This document shows, one piece after another, positions 1-11,211 of a stretch of DNA of 28,370 nucleotides. The DNA is from Chromera velia (Eukaryota > Sar > Chromeraceae). Every line of letters starts with the position of its first letter. Positions within the stretch are counted from its first letter, which is position 1. The notes below the pieces were generated by a model that searched no databases, was not told where the DNA came from, and worked only from the letters and a program-made list of their open reading frames with translations. The stretch is taken from assembly GCA_018398765.1 (NCBI GenBank), contig JAHBMJ010001260.1, forward strand, positions 1-28,370, read 5' to 3'. Made by a program: the position numbers and the translations under genes.

Positions 1-1806
1 CATTTCCTTTTAGCTCGATGGATCAAATTGAGACTTCCAGCAGTTCGATGGATCACCCTAGGTTTGACATTCTTTCCTTCTATGTATAAACCTTTAAGAG
101 TTCGTGTCAAGTGTCTGTCTGTCCATCTGTCCATCTGTGTGGAGAGGAAACGTCTCTCTACGGTAGGTGATTATCTAGATCACCTCTACCTATAAACAAC
201 GTTAGCGGGCATGTACAGATATAAGCGTATAGCGGTGGCATCAGGCAGTTCTCTGCCCGTCTTGCATGTAGATTATGTTGGGGTAGGCGATCGACTTCAG
301 GTTCTTGTCTCAACTGAAAAATTTGGTCATCTCAGGAGACACAAACACATATCGCATGTATCAGTCGCTGCATAGAGGGAGGGAGGGAAGGGAACACCAT
401 GCACTGCACACTGCTCTACGGACTAATGCCTTTACATATTCTTCTATCTTTTTTCTTCATCGCACTCGCACAGCTTTCTCATCAATCACACTTCAATTCA
501 TGCATACACTTCAACGTATCTAAACATACACTCTCTTACACTCTACATTCTTCATTCTCTTCCATTCTAATCTCCTACTGTTATCTTCCGTTGCCGGGCA
601 GTAGGGCGACTTTACCCTACACGATGATCTTGGCCAATCATCGGTCCTTCCTCCCAAGTGGCTAAGCATTAACGGAGCCCTGGCCTCTCGCAACTATTAA
701 TAGAGGCTCGAGTCGCTCGTGGCCATTTACGGAGGCTCCGAGTCGCTTTTATCCCTCTTGTACGGCCATTAACATTCCGCGTTTCACTCTCCCTTCTTGT
801 GGTCATTGACGTCCGCGTTCCCCTCTCCTTTCTCCCCCCCCTTTTTTCCGCCCTCCTGGCATACCGACTCTCCCCCCCCCTTGTCCCCCCCCTGGCACAC
901 CAGCTCTCATCGGCTCTCCCCTCCTTATTCCCTTCCGCCCCTAGCTTCTGCCCTCCCCCTACTAGCCCTCCTATTCTTCTTCATGCTCGGGATACCCGGC
1001 TTCTCTTTCATGCAACTCTTTCCCTTCGTTCCCTTATCTGTCTCCCTGACATACATCGGACACACAGACACTACTATACTCTCACTGTTCTCTCTCTCTC
1101 AACAAACGCTTTTATGTCATCTCACATCTATCCAAGGACAGCAGTACTCTTAGCCACACTACAAATGCACATACTTGCACGAACTATCTCACTTAAAGCA
1201 AAAAGATGTGTCTTCATGCTGTCTAACCTACCAAAGTCGCTGCCAGTGGATGAACAGTCCAATGAGCAAAGGCAGACGGTTGGTGTTTGCAGGCCGCACA
1301 GGCTGGTCAAACCTAAGCAGACAAGCAAGCGACTACAGCAAGGCAGGCGAAGGGGATCAGTCTCCTCTTAGACTAAAGACGAAGGATAAAACAGCCGGTC
1401 GACATACATAGAAACAAGGAAACCAACTGCCCATTTCTCTCCAGTCTGCTTGTGGGTGGCAAGGCCGATCGTCTCCAAGCTCCTGTCCAGTCTTCACAAG
1501 AAAGAGATCTCTTCCTGTCTCTAGTCTCTCCCGACTCCACAATAATTTCTGTCTCCCGTCTTCAGGTTCTTCCCGGAGAACCGAGAAAGAAAAGTTCTCA
1601 CCAGACCAGAAGAGCAAGAGAGGAGAGCTTCGGCCAGCTGACACGGGACGCAAGGAGTCTCTGACACCCTCTTTCACAGTCTCCTGATTATGCCTGCAGT
1701 GGTTTGAAAAAGAGACGGATTGACGCAGACTGTCTTCTTGAAAGAAGCTGGAAGAAAACGAGGTGACAACTTAATCCAAAACAGAGGGAAGTAGTCGACT
1801 CTTGCT

Positions 1807-1854
1807 GAAGTAGTTACCACATGTAGTAACTTCCCGCTACTTTGGAGGTAGCGG
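1807..1854. repeat. Two adjacent short inverted repeats
   Basis: The left structure pairs GTTAC (1813-1817) with GTAAC (1826-1830), and GAAG/CTTC outside it can extend the stem with a bulge. The right structure pairs CCGCTAC (1834-1840) with GTAGCGG (1848-1854) around a 7-nt loop. These could be protein-binding palindromes or hairpins, but their significance is uncertain because short inverted repeats arise often by chance. Confidence 0.35.
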
Positions 1855-2094
1855 CAGAACAGATAGAGAGCTGGACCAGAGACGAGGCCTAGACAGAGAG
1901 GCAGATCTATAGACTTTTCAAACTCTAGCTCAGTCTGAAGGTCTCAGTCAGCTAAGGGATATGATATCAGAAGATTCTTAGCCGTTCGTAGAGTTGAGAG
2001 AATTCACAGTTCGAAGTTAAACTTGAACTTCTGCTAGCGCTGCTAAGAAAAGACAGACTCACAACCCGACAAACGGAACGAACGATCTCAGCGA

Positions 2095-2265
2095 GACGGC
2101 TGAGGGCGGATTTAATCTGACCAGTCCCCGCGCGGATGCAAAGACAAGCTTTCCGGAGCCAGACAGACAGAACGCGGCGGCGGGCGATCGAAGCAAACTT
2201 AAGGCGGCGCGCATGCGAGAAGGACCGAACGGCGGCGGCGCGGGACGGCGTCAGGAGGTAGGACA
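2095..2265. promoter_or_regulatory. CpG- and GGCGGCGG-rich block, possible distal promoter
   Basis: This stretch is much richer in CpG than its surroundings and contains several GGCGGC-type runs and a GCGCGCATGCG segment. It lies about 600 bp upstream of the first supported coding exon of the plus-strand gene. A donor-like GAG|GTAGGA follows at about 2258, so the block could end in a non-coding first exon. The assignment rests on composition and position only. Confidence 0.3.
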
Positions 2266-2747
2266 CTACACTGCATGCATGTACAGGGCTCCGCATGTAC
2301 GTTGCTTCTTTTACAGTGTTGCTTTAATTCTGACATGTTTGAGTGTCAATAATACCGATACAGTTCTTAATTACTGTATTGTGGATTAAAATGCAGAAAT
2401 CAATGTAGATGCTATATACACGTATGCATGCACAAACTTTTATACATCCATCTTGCAAATGAGGGTCGAAACAGCTGCTCGTTTCACAGGAAAGCTGCAG
2501 CCCTCCCCGCAAACGCAAAAGAAAGTGACAAGCTGCATAGCTCAAACCCCGAAAGCATGTATCGTTGAGTCGACTCCCTCAACCAAACAACCAAAAATAC
2601 CATCGCGTCTCTTGCCGAGGCTGTACCCGACTTTTTGTCGCGTCCCGAAGCGCTCTTCACCCGCAGTGCTGGGAAAGGAAGGTGCCAAGAGCGCACTTGC
2701 ACCTGTCCCAACGGCTCTGTCGCTGCATGTTCGCTTCAACTCTCCAC

Positions 2748-2755
2748 TATATAAA
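2748..2755 (+). promoter_or_regulatory. TATA-like element
   Basis: TATATAAA lies about 120 bp upstream of the first in-frame ATG (2873) of the plus-strand gene. Position and sequence fit a TATA box. An acceptor-like TTCTGCAG at 2801-2808 leaves open that transcription starts further upstream and that this TATA is incidental. Confidence 0.35.
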
Positions 2756-2872
2756 CATACAGAGCCTGTAAATATCGGGAGATCCCAATTGACCTGAGGC
2801 TTCTGCAGTCCCTTGCGAGAAAGAGTCTTCCAACGTTCCAAAGACCAGAAAGGGAAAGAGGAAGAAGGGCCA

Positions 2873-4690
2873 ATGGGGGGGGAAGCAAAAGGAGGATATG
2901 TACAAAGTGGTCCATCCACGCAGAAGGATGAGGTTCAAAAAGAGCAAAGTCGCAGAGGCGTCATGTACAAAGCTAAGCTACTCCGGTCTCTCGGTGACGT
3001 TCTGCGCAGCATGGACGCATGGACCCGTACTTTGATGCATAACGGAAAGAAGAGGGAGGCTCTGGCAGTCGTGCTGAGGGGACTCCAGCTTGCACTTGAG
3101 CTTCCAGCAGATCTTTTGGTCCTCCCTTCTCTGGTGCTGGCAAGAGTGCGACTCCGACTGAATGCCTCTTCGGTCCTCTCATGTAAGCACGCATGTCTTC
3201 TCTCACGTACTGCCCTTCCATCTTCTGTGTCTCTGTTCTTTTCCCATCTCCCCCCATCCCTGGTAGCTCTCACCTCCTTTCAGCTCTCTCTAGTTTAGAG
3301 CCTCTGCAATCATGCCTGTCCTCTCTCACTGTCTCACGCTTGCACACACAAAGTGTTACCGACCTTCCCACACAAATCCACGCGCTCTTGCACTCACTCA
3401 TTTACTCACCCCACTCTGACTCGGAGTGCCCTAGGAAAGTCCATGAAGTCATTTCCGATGGATGTGCATAGGTAGGTGTACGTGCGTGCGCCTACTGTCC
3501 GACCACGCATGCACGCAGACTTGGGATCTCACAGAAGGGCACAGCAGCACCTTGGGATTGCGTCAATGGAGCTGCACCTTCTCATTCTGGGGTCCTCCCA
3601 CACACTGGAAGAGGACGCAGCAGAAAAGCGGCCAGAGTGGATGGCCGAAGCTGTCGAGCTCGTCTGCGCAGCTCTGTGTTCAGCAATCATCGGTCGGTCC
3701 TTCGGTCTGCCTCTTTCTTTCTTTCTTTCTTTGGCGATATATTGATAGAATTACTGTCACTCTCTGACTATCTGTGTGAGGGCTTCGATTCAAAGGCAAC
3801 TCAGTGTGCAAACCAGAGCTGGCCGACTGCATGTTTGGGTGAGCAATTGATCAGCTGGACCTGCATGTCACGAGCATGAATGCTCGAGGAAGCTGGGTCG
3901 ACGTAGTGTCTCCATGTGAGGAGGTACGATAGGGAGGAAAAAATGCATGGAACTTCTGTCTGGTTGGCTGGCTGGCTGATTGTTGGTCAGAGGAAACGAA
4001 AATGACAGACATGGGTGAGTCAGTGAGTTAGAGAATTGATGACAGAATGAAGATACACAGGCATGGAGGGGCTAGGCAGGCAAAGAGTCAAAACAGCCCT
4101 TGAATCTGGTTTATGTATTCTCTCACATTTCTTTATCCTCTTTTTTCCTTTAATTGTCTCTTCTGCCGTTGTCTTCATGTCCTTTTGAATGCATGCATGC
4201 ATGCAGAGACCGACTTCATGCAGCAAATGACAAAGAGGGAAAAGTCCTTCCGGGTCAGTTCGTTGCTTTGTTTGTCCGTTTGCTTAATTCTTTGCGTATG
4301 AATGTCTGGCAGGCAGGTGTTCTTCCCTGCCTGTGTTGTTCTCTTCTTTCCACTGCAATTCAACCTCATGTGGTTCTCTTCTCTTCTCACCCCACTCCTT
4401 CAATCGTCTGCCCAAAAGGCTGCAGGGGTCTTCTTTCTTTCATCTTCTCTTCTCTTCTCTCCTCCCATGTTTTTACTTTTCACATCGCAAACCCTCCCAC
4501 CTGTTGCCCGTTCACGTTGATTCGTCTGTCCATCCATTTCTTTCTTTCTCCCCCTCTCTCTTTCTTGTTGACCATGCAGACGCTCCTCCGAGAGAGCCAA
4601 GCACTCGCTTTGCTTGCACTTCCTCGAGACTCTCAGAGACTATTTGAGGTGGTGGGGGGTCTGAAGGCATTCGAGGAAGCAATCGAGCAG
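2873..4690 (+). other. TPR-like helical segment encoded by exons 1-4
   Basis: Exons 2873-3182, 3519-3692, 4207-4253 and 4580-4690 join in phases 1, 1, 0 and 0. They give a continuous helical protein with the alternating small and large hydrophobic pattern of tetratricopeptide repeats. The clearest unit is around the first junction, where LGSHRRAQQHLGIASMEL resembles the second helix and start of a TPR. The fourth exon adds another amphipathic helix ending AFEEAIEQ. TPRs are protein-interaction scaffolds; no catalytic motif is present. The TPR call is by pattern only and would need a profile search. Confidence 0.45.
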
Positions 4691-5065
4691 GTCGGCCTGT
4701 CTCTCTGTCTGTCTGTCTGTCTGTCTGTCTGTCAAGAAAAGACGATATAGTCTGTCTGTCTGACTTTCCTCTCCTCTCCTCTCCTCTCTTCTCTTTTCTT
4801 TTCTTTTCTTTTCTTCTCTTCTCTTTCAAAATCATGTGTGTGGCATAACATCTATCTGCTCTCTTTCGATCACTTGGAAACAAACATGCGAAAAGAGATC
4901 GGTGTTCTGCGTGCAAGATATGAACAGTTGATAGTGGCAGAGTGACTCGCTACTTTCTTCCTTGGCTTCTCTAACGGCGTGTCTGTCTTGCAACACGTTC
5001 TTTTTGCTCCGTTCGTCCTGGTCCATTCTTGTTGCTCGACGACATTTTTTATGCCCGTCTTTCTG

Positions 5066-5096
<31 letters not shown>

Positions 5097-8000
5097 GGCT
5101 TTCTGTCTGCAGCATTTCAGGCCGATTGCCACCTTCACGAAAGTGCCCAGCAGACTCGCAGCCCCCTTGCAGCCTCCCCCCCCTCCTCCGCCTCCTCCCC
5201 CCCCCGACGCCCCCACGATGGAGGAAATGGCCTCAAAGGCACGTCGGAACTCCAGATACGAAATGGAGCAGTTCGTTGATGAGGAGACCCTCAAGACGTC
5301 CATGGAGGCCACCATCGCAGCAGTGATGGAGCAGAGACGACTCTCTCAGGCCTCCGCGGCAGAGAAGGCGAAGCAGGCAAGACTGCAAGGGAAGAGAAAC
5401 TCACATGCATCGAATTCGACCGAACAGAGCAGAGGAGGAGACCAAGGAGGAGGAACTGCAGCATTCAGACCCAGCATCCTACATCAGTCCAAGGGAGTCT
5501 CCCAAGCAGGAGGGCCCAGAGAGCTCAAACCCCCACCCCCTGCTGGACAGACGGAGGGAGATTCTTTGAGTCCCTCTGCAGGAACGCCGTCCTCGCCTCT
5601 TCCTATGAAAGTCTCAGGCCCCCTCAGAGAGATTCCTGTGTCTGGCGACAGCTCCCAAGCGAGTGAATCTGAGAATGGATCCGAAAGCTCTTCGGGAGAG
5701 GAAGAAGAAGAAGAAGAAGAACAAGAACAAGAGGGACCGGAGGGAGAAGAGGAGGAGCAGAGGGTCCATGCAGCCCGCCCCGCAAGTTTGGAGGAGGAGG
5801 ACTCTTCGAATACAAGGTAGGTAGCCAGGGAGGGAGGAAAGCACGCATCGATGAGCTGTGAGAAGGAGACGGGGTCCGATTGTTCCTTCCATCCCTTTTT
5901 GTTATTCGTGTATCGATATTTGTGTTCACGTCTTTCTTCTGCTCATTCAAATCCTCTCGAAGAGTCATTCGTTAGATAAAGCCCATACGAATCTCACTGT
6001 CTCTCTTTCTTTCTTTGTGTCCAAATCCAAACCCAAATCCATGCAGGTCTGGAAGGCCCCCCTCTGCGTGTGCTGCCAATGGGGGAGAGGAACCTCGGGA
6101 GTCCGGAATTTTGGAGGATGGTCCCATGAGGACAAAGGAGATGGGAACAGAAAAAGAAGAAGGGGGGGAAACATGTGCTTCTCCGATTCCTCCTTCTCTT
6201 CTCAACGTGACTGGGGGCCTCGTGGGGGTGGTCAGTCAGTCAGTCAGCCAATTAGTTGGTGTCTTGATGAGTTCGTGAGCAATTTACGCAGGCAGGCAGG
6301 CAGCCAGGTAGGTGGGAGTGTGCGTCCTTGTCGTTTGGAACAAAAATCATTTGGAAGAACAGAAGTCATCAGACTGACTGACTTGGGGCATCGGTGAGGC
6401 CATAGGTAAGTATCCTCGTCAGCTGAGCGTCCCTAGCCCCACTCAGCACGGATCCGCAGATTTATATAAGATGTTTTCTTGCGGTCTTGAACTCATGCGC
6501 TCCATCCTTCATATCACCATCATAAATGCACCACCCCGCTCTGTTGTTGTCCTTCTGATGACTTTCATACTGTTCGTTCATTGCAGCTGACAACTTCTCT
6601 GGGGGTCTCGGAAGAGTTCACGGAGGACCCTGTTCAAATGGAGAATTGGGGTCTCGGTGCGTTGCCCGAGAAGCCAAAAGAGGAAGAGAGAGAAAAAGCA
6701 CCCCCCCCCAGACCCACAGTCCAGACAGAAGAGGAGTTTCCAAAACCGACCGAAGGATTTCTTGGAACTTTCGTTCCCCTTTCTTTCTCGACTGCGCCTC
6801 CTGAGAAGGAAAAAGAAAAAGAAAGACAGCAAGATGACATGAATGAAAAAGGTCCCACAGAAGAATCGCACGATCCCGCTTCTTCTTCTTCTTCTGCTGC
6901 TGCTGCTGGTGCTGCTGCCGAGGAGCCCCCACCCAAGGTAGAATCCCCCTTCCTTCTCTTCCCAGACTCTCCCGTTCAGGTCAAAGAAAGAAGAGATAGC
7001 GGGGGGGGGGGATCCCAGATCGAATCTGAGTCGACAGCAAAGACTGGAGAGATGTTGTCAGCCGACGGAGACGGAAGCAAGAGGAGAAAGAAAAAGAAGA
7101 AGAGGCGACATAAGCATGAAGAGACGGATCCCGACGCATTAGAAAAACCAGAGCTTCCAGCTCCTCTGGAGCCAATTCAGTCCAATGACCAGGTCCAGCC
7201 TGCACCCCGGACTTTTGAATCTGCCGCTCAGAGGAGACGCCGAGAAGTTTTAGATCGGTGGAGAAATGCTGTTTGGCGCATTATGAGAGAGCCAGGGGGG
7301 ATCAACTTAGCTTTAGGCAATCCCCTCAGTGGCGATCAGTCTGCGTTTTCCTTCAGGGCCCTCAACGAGAGGAATAAGGAGGCTTCAGCAGAGAAGGCGA
7401 AACGGTTGAGAAATCTGAAACGAAAAAAGTCAGTTTAGAGAATAAAATAGAATCAGGGAAAAAAAAACCTTCTTCACATTCAAAATAGTGCAAGACGTCA
7501 ATTGTGAACGCTCTTCCCTCTCCTTCTGTCTATTTTGCTTGTGACTGTCTGGAATAAGGATAAAGCCAGCCAATGTTGTACTCTTTGTGCCCTTTGGATG
7601 TTATTTCTTATTTCTTCTCCCCTCGTTTCCTGCATCATGTCTGTCTGACTGCCCAATTAGTTAACTGACCATGCATGGGCCTCCCTCCCTGCAGACGAAT
7701 GTCAGCCCAGGGCTTCTCAAGTCAGGCCATGAGAGACGACGCCGCGAGAGAACACAGGCTGATGCGAGAGGGTAGGTGGGTAGGTAGGTCGGTATGTGGT
7801 TACATGCGCAGACGTGATTGGCAGAATGGACGATCGAACGGCCATTCATGGATCTTTAGTTTGTTTGAAACAGCCCCTGAGATAGTGAAGGGAGAAAGAC
7901 AGATAGATGCTGACAGCAGTCGCTCTGATGTGCACACGCAAATAGGAGTGGCATGTGAACATGGAGGGAGCCCGAATGAATGAATGAATGCATGAATGAA

Positions 8001-8566
8001 TGGATGAATGAATGAATGAATGAATGAATAAATGAATGAATGAATGCATGAATGAATGAATGAATGAATAAATGAATGAATGCATGAATGAATGAATGAA
8101 TAAATGAATGAATGGATGAATGAATGAATAAATGAATGAGTGAATGAATGCCCAAACAAACGAATTCATCTTCCCGAAGAATCGAAGAGGAGTGACGATG
8201 TTGTGCTCAATGTGACGTTTGATGCACAGAATATTCATCTTCCCTTGACCTTTGCAGATTGGTACTTCAAGTTTTGCGTCAAACACTTTCATCGCGTTGT
8301 GCGGGGTCACAAAGTTGCGTTAAGTTTAACGACGGTTCCCTCAGTCACGCCGGGACTGGACAGAGAGAAGGACTTGACGACTTATGAGTTCTTCCTTCTC
8401 TGTCGGGCCGTTAACGCAAGAATTCTGAAAAGAGCTACACTCAAGTGAGTGAGTGAGTGAGTGAGTGAGTGAGTGCGAAGAAGGTCGGACAGGACAGCCT
8501 CTTCATTGTTCTTCATACTGTCTGTCTGTCAATCTGTGTGTACGCTTGTCTGTCTGTGTGTCTGTG

Positions 8567-8601
<35 letters not shown>

Positions 8602-10749
8602 TCGTTTCCTTTAGAGGAATAAAACGAACAGACGACAACACAAACAAGAAGGGTCGGTCGGTCGGTCGGGCAGAGAATCCATCCGTCTCCTTTTCATCTT
8701 TGCTTGTGTCTTTTCAGGTATGCTCCCCTCGTTTCCCCCTCTGTCATTTCTGGAGGCCCTCGTCAAGGTTTCCTCACCTCTGCGCTCCCCTCTGTGTCCC
8801 TCTTCGAGACCAACGAGCAAGTCGACTGGGACGCGTTCGTAAGGGAGCAGATCGTTGCAAGCAGAATTAAACGGAAAATGCCATCGTCAGTCCATCCTGT
8901 TGGACTCTCTTGAAAAGAAGAAGAGTGTGATGGAACATTGAATGACGTAATTAAAACAAACACGCGAGAATGGAGCAATCGGTGCACAATGGAGCACGCA
9001 GAACCTGATTTCCTGCAGTTCTTATTTCATTTTTTGGCCTTTGTTTGTTTTTGTCTGGTGTCCTTTCTTCCCTCGCAGCCCCCCTCTGAGCCCATGCACA
9101 ATCTTTCTTGAGTAGACAAGAAGATCCAAGGCACACTTGCTGATCCATCCAACACAAAGAAAGTACCTCCATTCAAGTGCAGCAAGTCATTAGAATTCAT
9201 TCAAGATGCGAAAACACAAACAAACACGTGCATGCATGCATGAATATGCTGTCTCCCCCCCTCCGACAGAGCGGGAGTATCTGACGAAACGATCTGGAAG
9301 AATCTCACGATGAGAATCAGAGACTACCAACAGCTCCTACAGGATTCATCCAGGAGAGTGGTCAGTTAGTCAGTCAGTCAGTGATGCAAGAAAGATGGTA
9401 AGGCGTTCTTTCCATCAGACTGAATGCAGTCAGTCGGTTTTGATTGTCTTTTTCTGCTTGAGCGAGTGACGATGCGTTGTTGATTTGTCAATCAATCGAT
9501 TGTGTCTGTCGATCAGCAGACGGTTGACACAATTTTTTTTGCAGCACTCCCTCCGATTTTCTTGCCATCGCCCTGCCTCCGTTTATTTTTTGAACCTGAC
9601 GACGCTGAAGACCCCTCTCTCTCTCTCTCTCGCTCTCTTTTTTTTGTTCATCTCCCCTCATGCAGGATCGTCTGTTGAACGGGAAGAAAGATGCCGTCAA
9701 CGATCGAAAAAGTCAGTCTGTCAGTCAAGTGACTGTGTCGCGTCAACTAAGAAGAGAAAGACGCGTACATGCACCCTAAAATCACTCCCTGTTTTCCGCT
9801 TCATTCCAGGTTCAACTTCCTGTCGATGCATGCGTCTGCCTGCCTGCCTTTCAGAAGGAAGACCCAAATTGGGGCCGGACATGATTCTTCCTTCCTTCCT
9901 TCAATCGCATCCATTCCTCCTACGTCCGTCCATCCCTTCTTTTCTTCCTGTCTTCCAAATTCGCTTTCCCCCGAATTCACATATGGATGGATGCATGCAT
10001 GCATGTACGAGGAGACCGCAAGTATTTTGCGTTATCATAATCTCCATCTTTCTCTCTCTCTTTCTCTCTCTCTCTCCGCAGGCCTCGCCAAAACGTACAG
10101 CGGAGGGTCGGCAGGCCAAGGGGGCGGCATCAGTCCGGGGCGCTTCAACGAATTGAGAGGCTCCTTGTTGAACCTGACGGGAATGCTGAAGGGCAACCCC
10201 GGAGCTCCGCAAGCACAGACTGCACCCGCCCCCATGATCGGATTTGCCGCTCTGTCTCACCCCCGTGAGGCTCGCAGTGGAAGCAGCCAGCCGGGGGTGG
10301 GGGCGCCTTCAACGACTGGCTTCGACGGCGGGTCTGCTATCTCTGTGGCAGGAGGGGGAGGAGCGAATGGAGGGGGTGCAGCTTTCCAGCCGGGGAGTGG
10401 AGGGGAGAGGGAAAGAGAGAGGACGCCCGGGTTTCCTCTGAACGCCCGTGTGCTGCTTCTGAGGAGTCATCAGATCGCAGACAGAATTGCGCCGTTCTTG
10501 GTCAGTCTGGGGGGCAGCGAAGTCAACTTACGGTGAAGGAGAAGAAGACAGAGTGAGAGAGATAAATCACAACCTTCAGTGAAATCCATTCATTTCAAAT
10601 TTGAAGATCAACCCGGCCTCTGCTGAGCAACAGAATGGCCCGACATGTTTGAGTCTCGCGTTGTGATCGTACCTATGGCAAATGGAGCCTGCTCTTTCTT
10701 CCTCTGTGTATGTGTACGGGTTTATGTATGTGTGTATGTATGTAAGCAC

Positions 10750-10811
<62 letters not shown>

Positions 10812-11211
10812 ATATGCGTGTGTATGTATGTGTTTGTGTGTGTGAATGTGTGTGCGTGCGTGATTGAGTGAGTGAGCAGTAAGTGAGTCATTATTTGAAC
10901 GCGCTCGACTGTTGAGGTTCGTGCAGATCCAAGACCGTAGATTCCGCCCCCTGAAGCTGCAACCTCTGCAACGCAAGACGGTCAACACCCGAGGCGGTCC
11001 AGGAGGAGGGACTGTCATCTTACCCATCAATGCAAAGGACCAAAAAGGAGGGGGCATCCCAAAAGGGGACCAGGCAGGCAGGAGAGTGAACTCAATTGAC
11101 GGTAGTCCGCCAAGAAACTTCAAGTTAAAAGAGATCGAGGTTGATGGAGTCGACGCCGACCACCATCAACTTGGGAAGAAGGCAAGATGCATGTCTGCTG
11201 TGTATTGACGT
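2873..11211 (+). CDS. Large uncharacterised protein with TPR-like N-terminus (14 exons)
   Basis: I do not recognise the family. Model: join(2873..3182,3519..3692,4207..4253,4580..4690,5113..5816,6047..6230,6587..7428,7695..7771,8258..8444,8718..8885,9270..9360,9666..9711,10082..10500,10927..11208), 3,642 nt, about 1,213 aa. Every junction keeps frame between GT and AG. Residues about 57-125 form amphipathic helices with TPR-like spacing (LNASSVLSYLGSHRRAQQHL). After that come a polyproline run (about 5173-5208), a Glu run (about 5698-5760), an Ala/Ser run (about 6877-6920), a KKKKKRRHKH basic cluster (about 7084-7116) that could be a nuclear signal, and well-ordered C-terminal exons (such as DWYFKFCVKHFHR at 8258 and VDWDAFVREQI at 8821). 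The start is uncertain: an in-frame TGA at 2795 closes the frame upstream, but an acceptor-like TTCTGCAG at 2808 allows an earlier first exon. The stop TGA is at 11206-11208; the end given includes a few bases beyond it. Intron 6 has alternative in-frame donors at 6222, 6228 and 6231. Confidence 0.6.
4697..4733 (+). repeat. (CTGT)n microsatellite in intron 4
   Basis: The tract begins just inside intron 4, right after the donor GTCGGC at 4691. A long CTCCT/CTTTT pyrimidine tract (about 4765-4826) and a CT tract before the acceptor (5071-5097) follow, so the intron is mostly simple repeat. Confidence 0.8.
7429..7446 (+). promoter_or_regulatory. Donor GTCAGT overlapping a stop and AATAAA
   Basis: The donor GTCAGT at 7429 joins in phase 2 to the exon at 7695 (AA + A, Lys), which keeps the large gene open. 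If the donor is not used, translation stops at TAG 7436-7438 and an AATAAA lies at 7441-7446. The site is therefore either a plain donor or a composite terminal exon giving a shorter protein by intronic polyadenylation. Confidence 0.4.
7772..7797 (+). repeat. (GTAG/GTGG)n donor-derived array
   Basis: The 5' splice site GTAGGT of intron 8 continues directly as a degenerate GTNN tetranucleotide array (GTAG, GTGG, GTAG, GTAG, GTCG, GTAT). Each unit start is a potential donor shifted by 4 nt. Confidence 0.6.
7974..8149 (+). repeat. (GAAT)n tetranucleotide satellite in intron 8
   Basis: About 175 bp of GAAT units are interrupted by ATAAATG, GCATG and GGATG variants at roughly regular spacing, which suggests higher-order expansion of blocks of about 24-36 bp. 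All three minus-strand frames translate as Phe-Ile-His-Ser repeats; these are artefacts. Confidence 0.9.
8445..8474 (+). repeat. (GTGA)n array starting at the intron 9 donor
   Basis: The exon ends at 8444 and the intron opens with seven consecutive GTGA units. The first is the donor consistent with phase 2 joining to the exon at 8718 (AA + G, Lys). Downstream in the same intron are a (CTGT)n tract at about 8518-8599 and a GGTC tract at about 8652-8669. Confidence 0.75.
10750..10810 (+). repeat. (CT)n(GT)n compound microsatellite in intron 13
   Basis: A CT dinucleotide run switches to a GT run, followed by degenerate GTAT/GTGT repeats to about 10860. It lies between the donor at 10501 and the acceptor at 10926. 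Confidence 0.85.

Larger units (their letters stand above)
1..2747. other. Intergenic region without a convincing gene
   Basis: I see no coding exon I can support here. The longer open frames (about 399-665 and 799-1371, plus strand) are pyrimidine-rich runs giving Ser/Pro/Leu-rich translations and no family resemblance. Visible structure includes an 11-bp direct repeat TCGATGGATCA at 15-25 and 45-55; related GAGGCTC(C)GAGTCGCT copies near 704 and 732; C/T-rich runs at 815-960; and short inverted repeats at 1807-1854. The right end is CpG-rich and may belong to the promoter of the plus-strand gene that follows. A 5' untranslated exon cannot be excluded. Confidence 0.5.

Noticed and set aside
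305-1371. Open frames in the upstream region
   Set aside because: Pyrimidine-rich low-complexity translations without phase-compatible neighbours or recognisable motifs.
3787-3839. Extra exon between GAG and GTGAGC
   Set aside because: It is open after the preceding exon, but its exit phase does not fit the exon at 4207, whereas joining 3692 directly to 4207 fits all later phases.
5029-5112. Leu/Ser-rich N-terminal extension resembling a signal peptide
   Set aside because: It is translation of the (CT)n polypyrimidine tract before the acceptor at 5112.
6587-7438. Gene end at TAG 7436 with a separate gene starting at ATG 7699
   Set aside because: The exon at 7695 joins the GTCAGT donor at 7429 in exact phase, giving a smooth basic sequence. 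I kept one gene but list the alternative as a finding.
7800-8310. Minus-strand open frames of Phe-Ile-His-Ser repeats
   Set aside because: They are translations of the (GAAT)n satellite, open in all three minus-strand frames and lying in an intron of the plus-strand gene.
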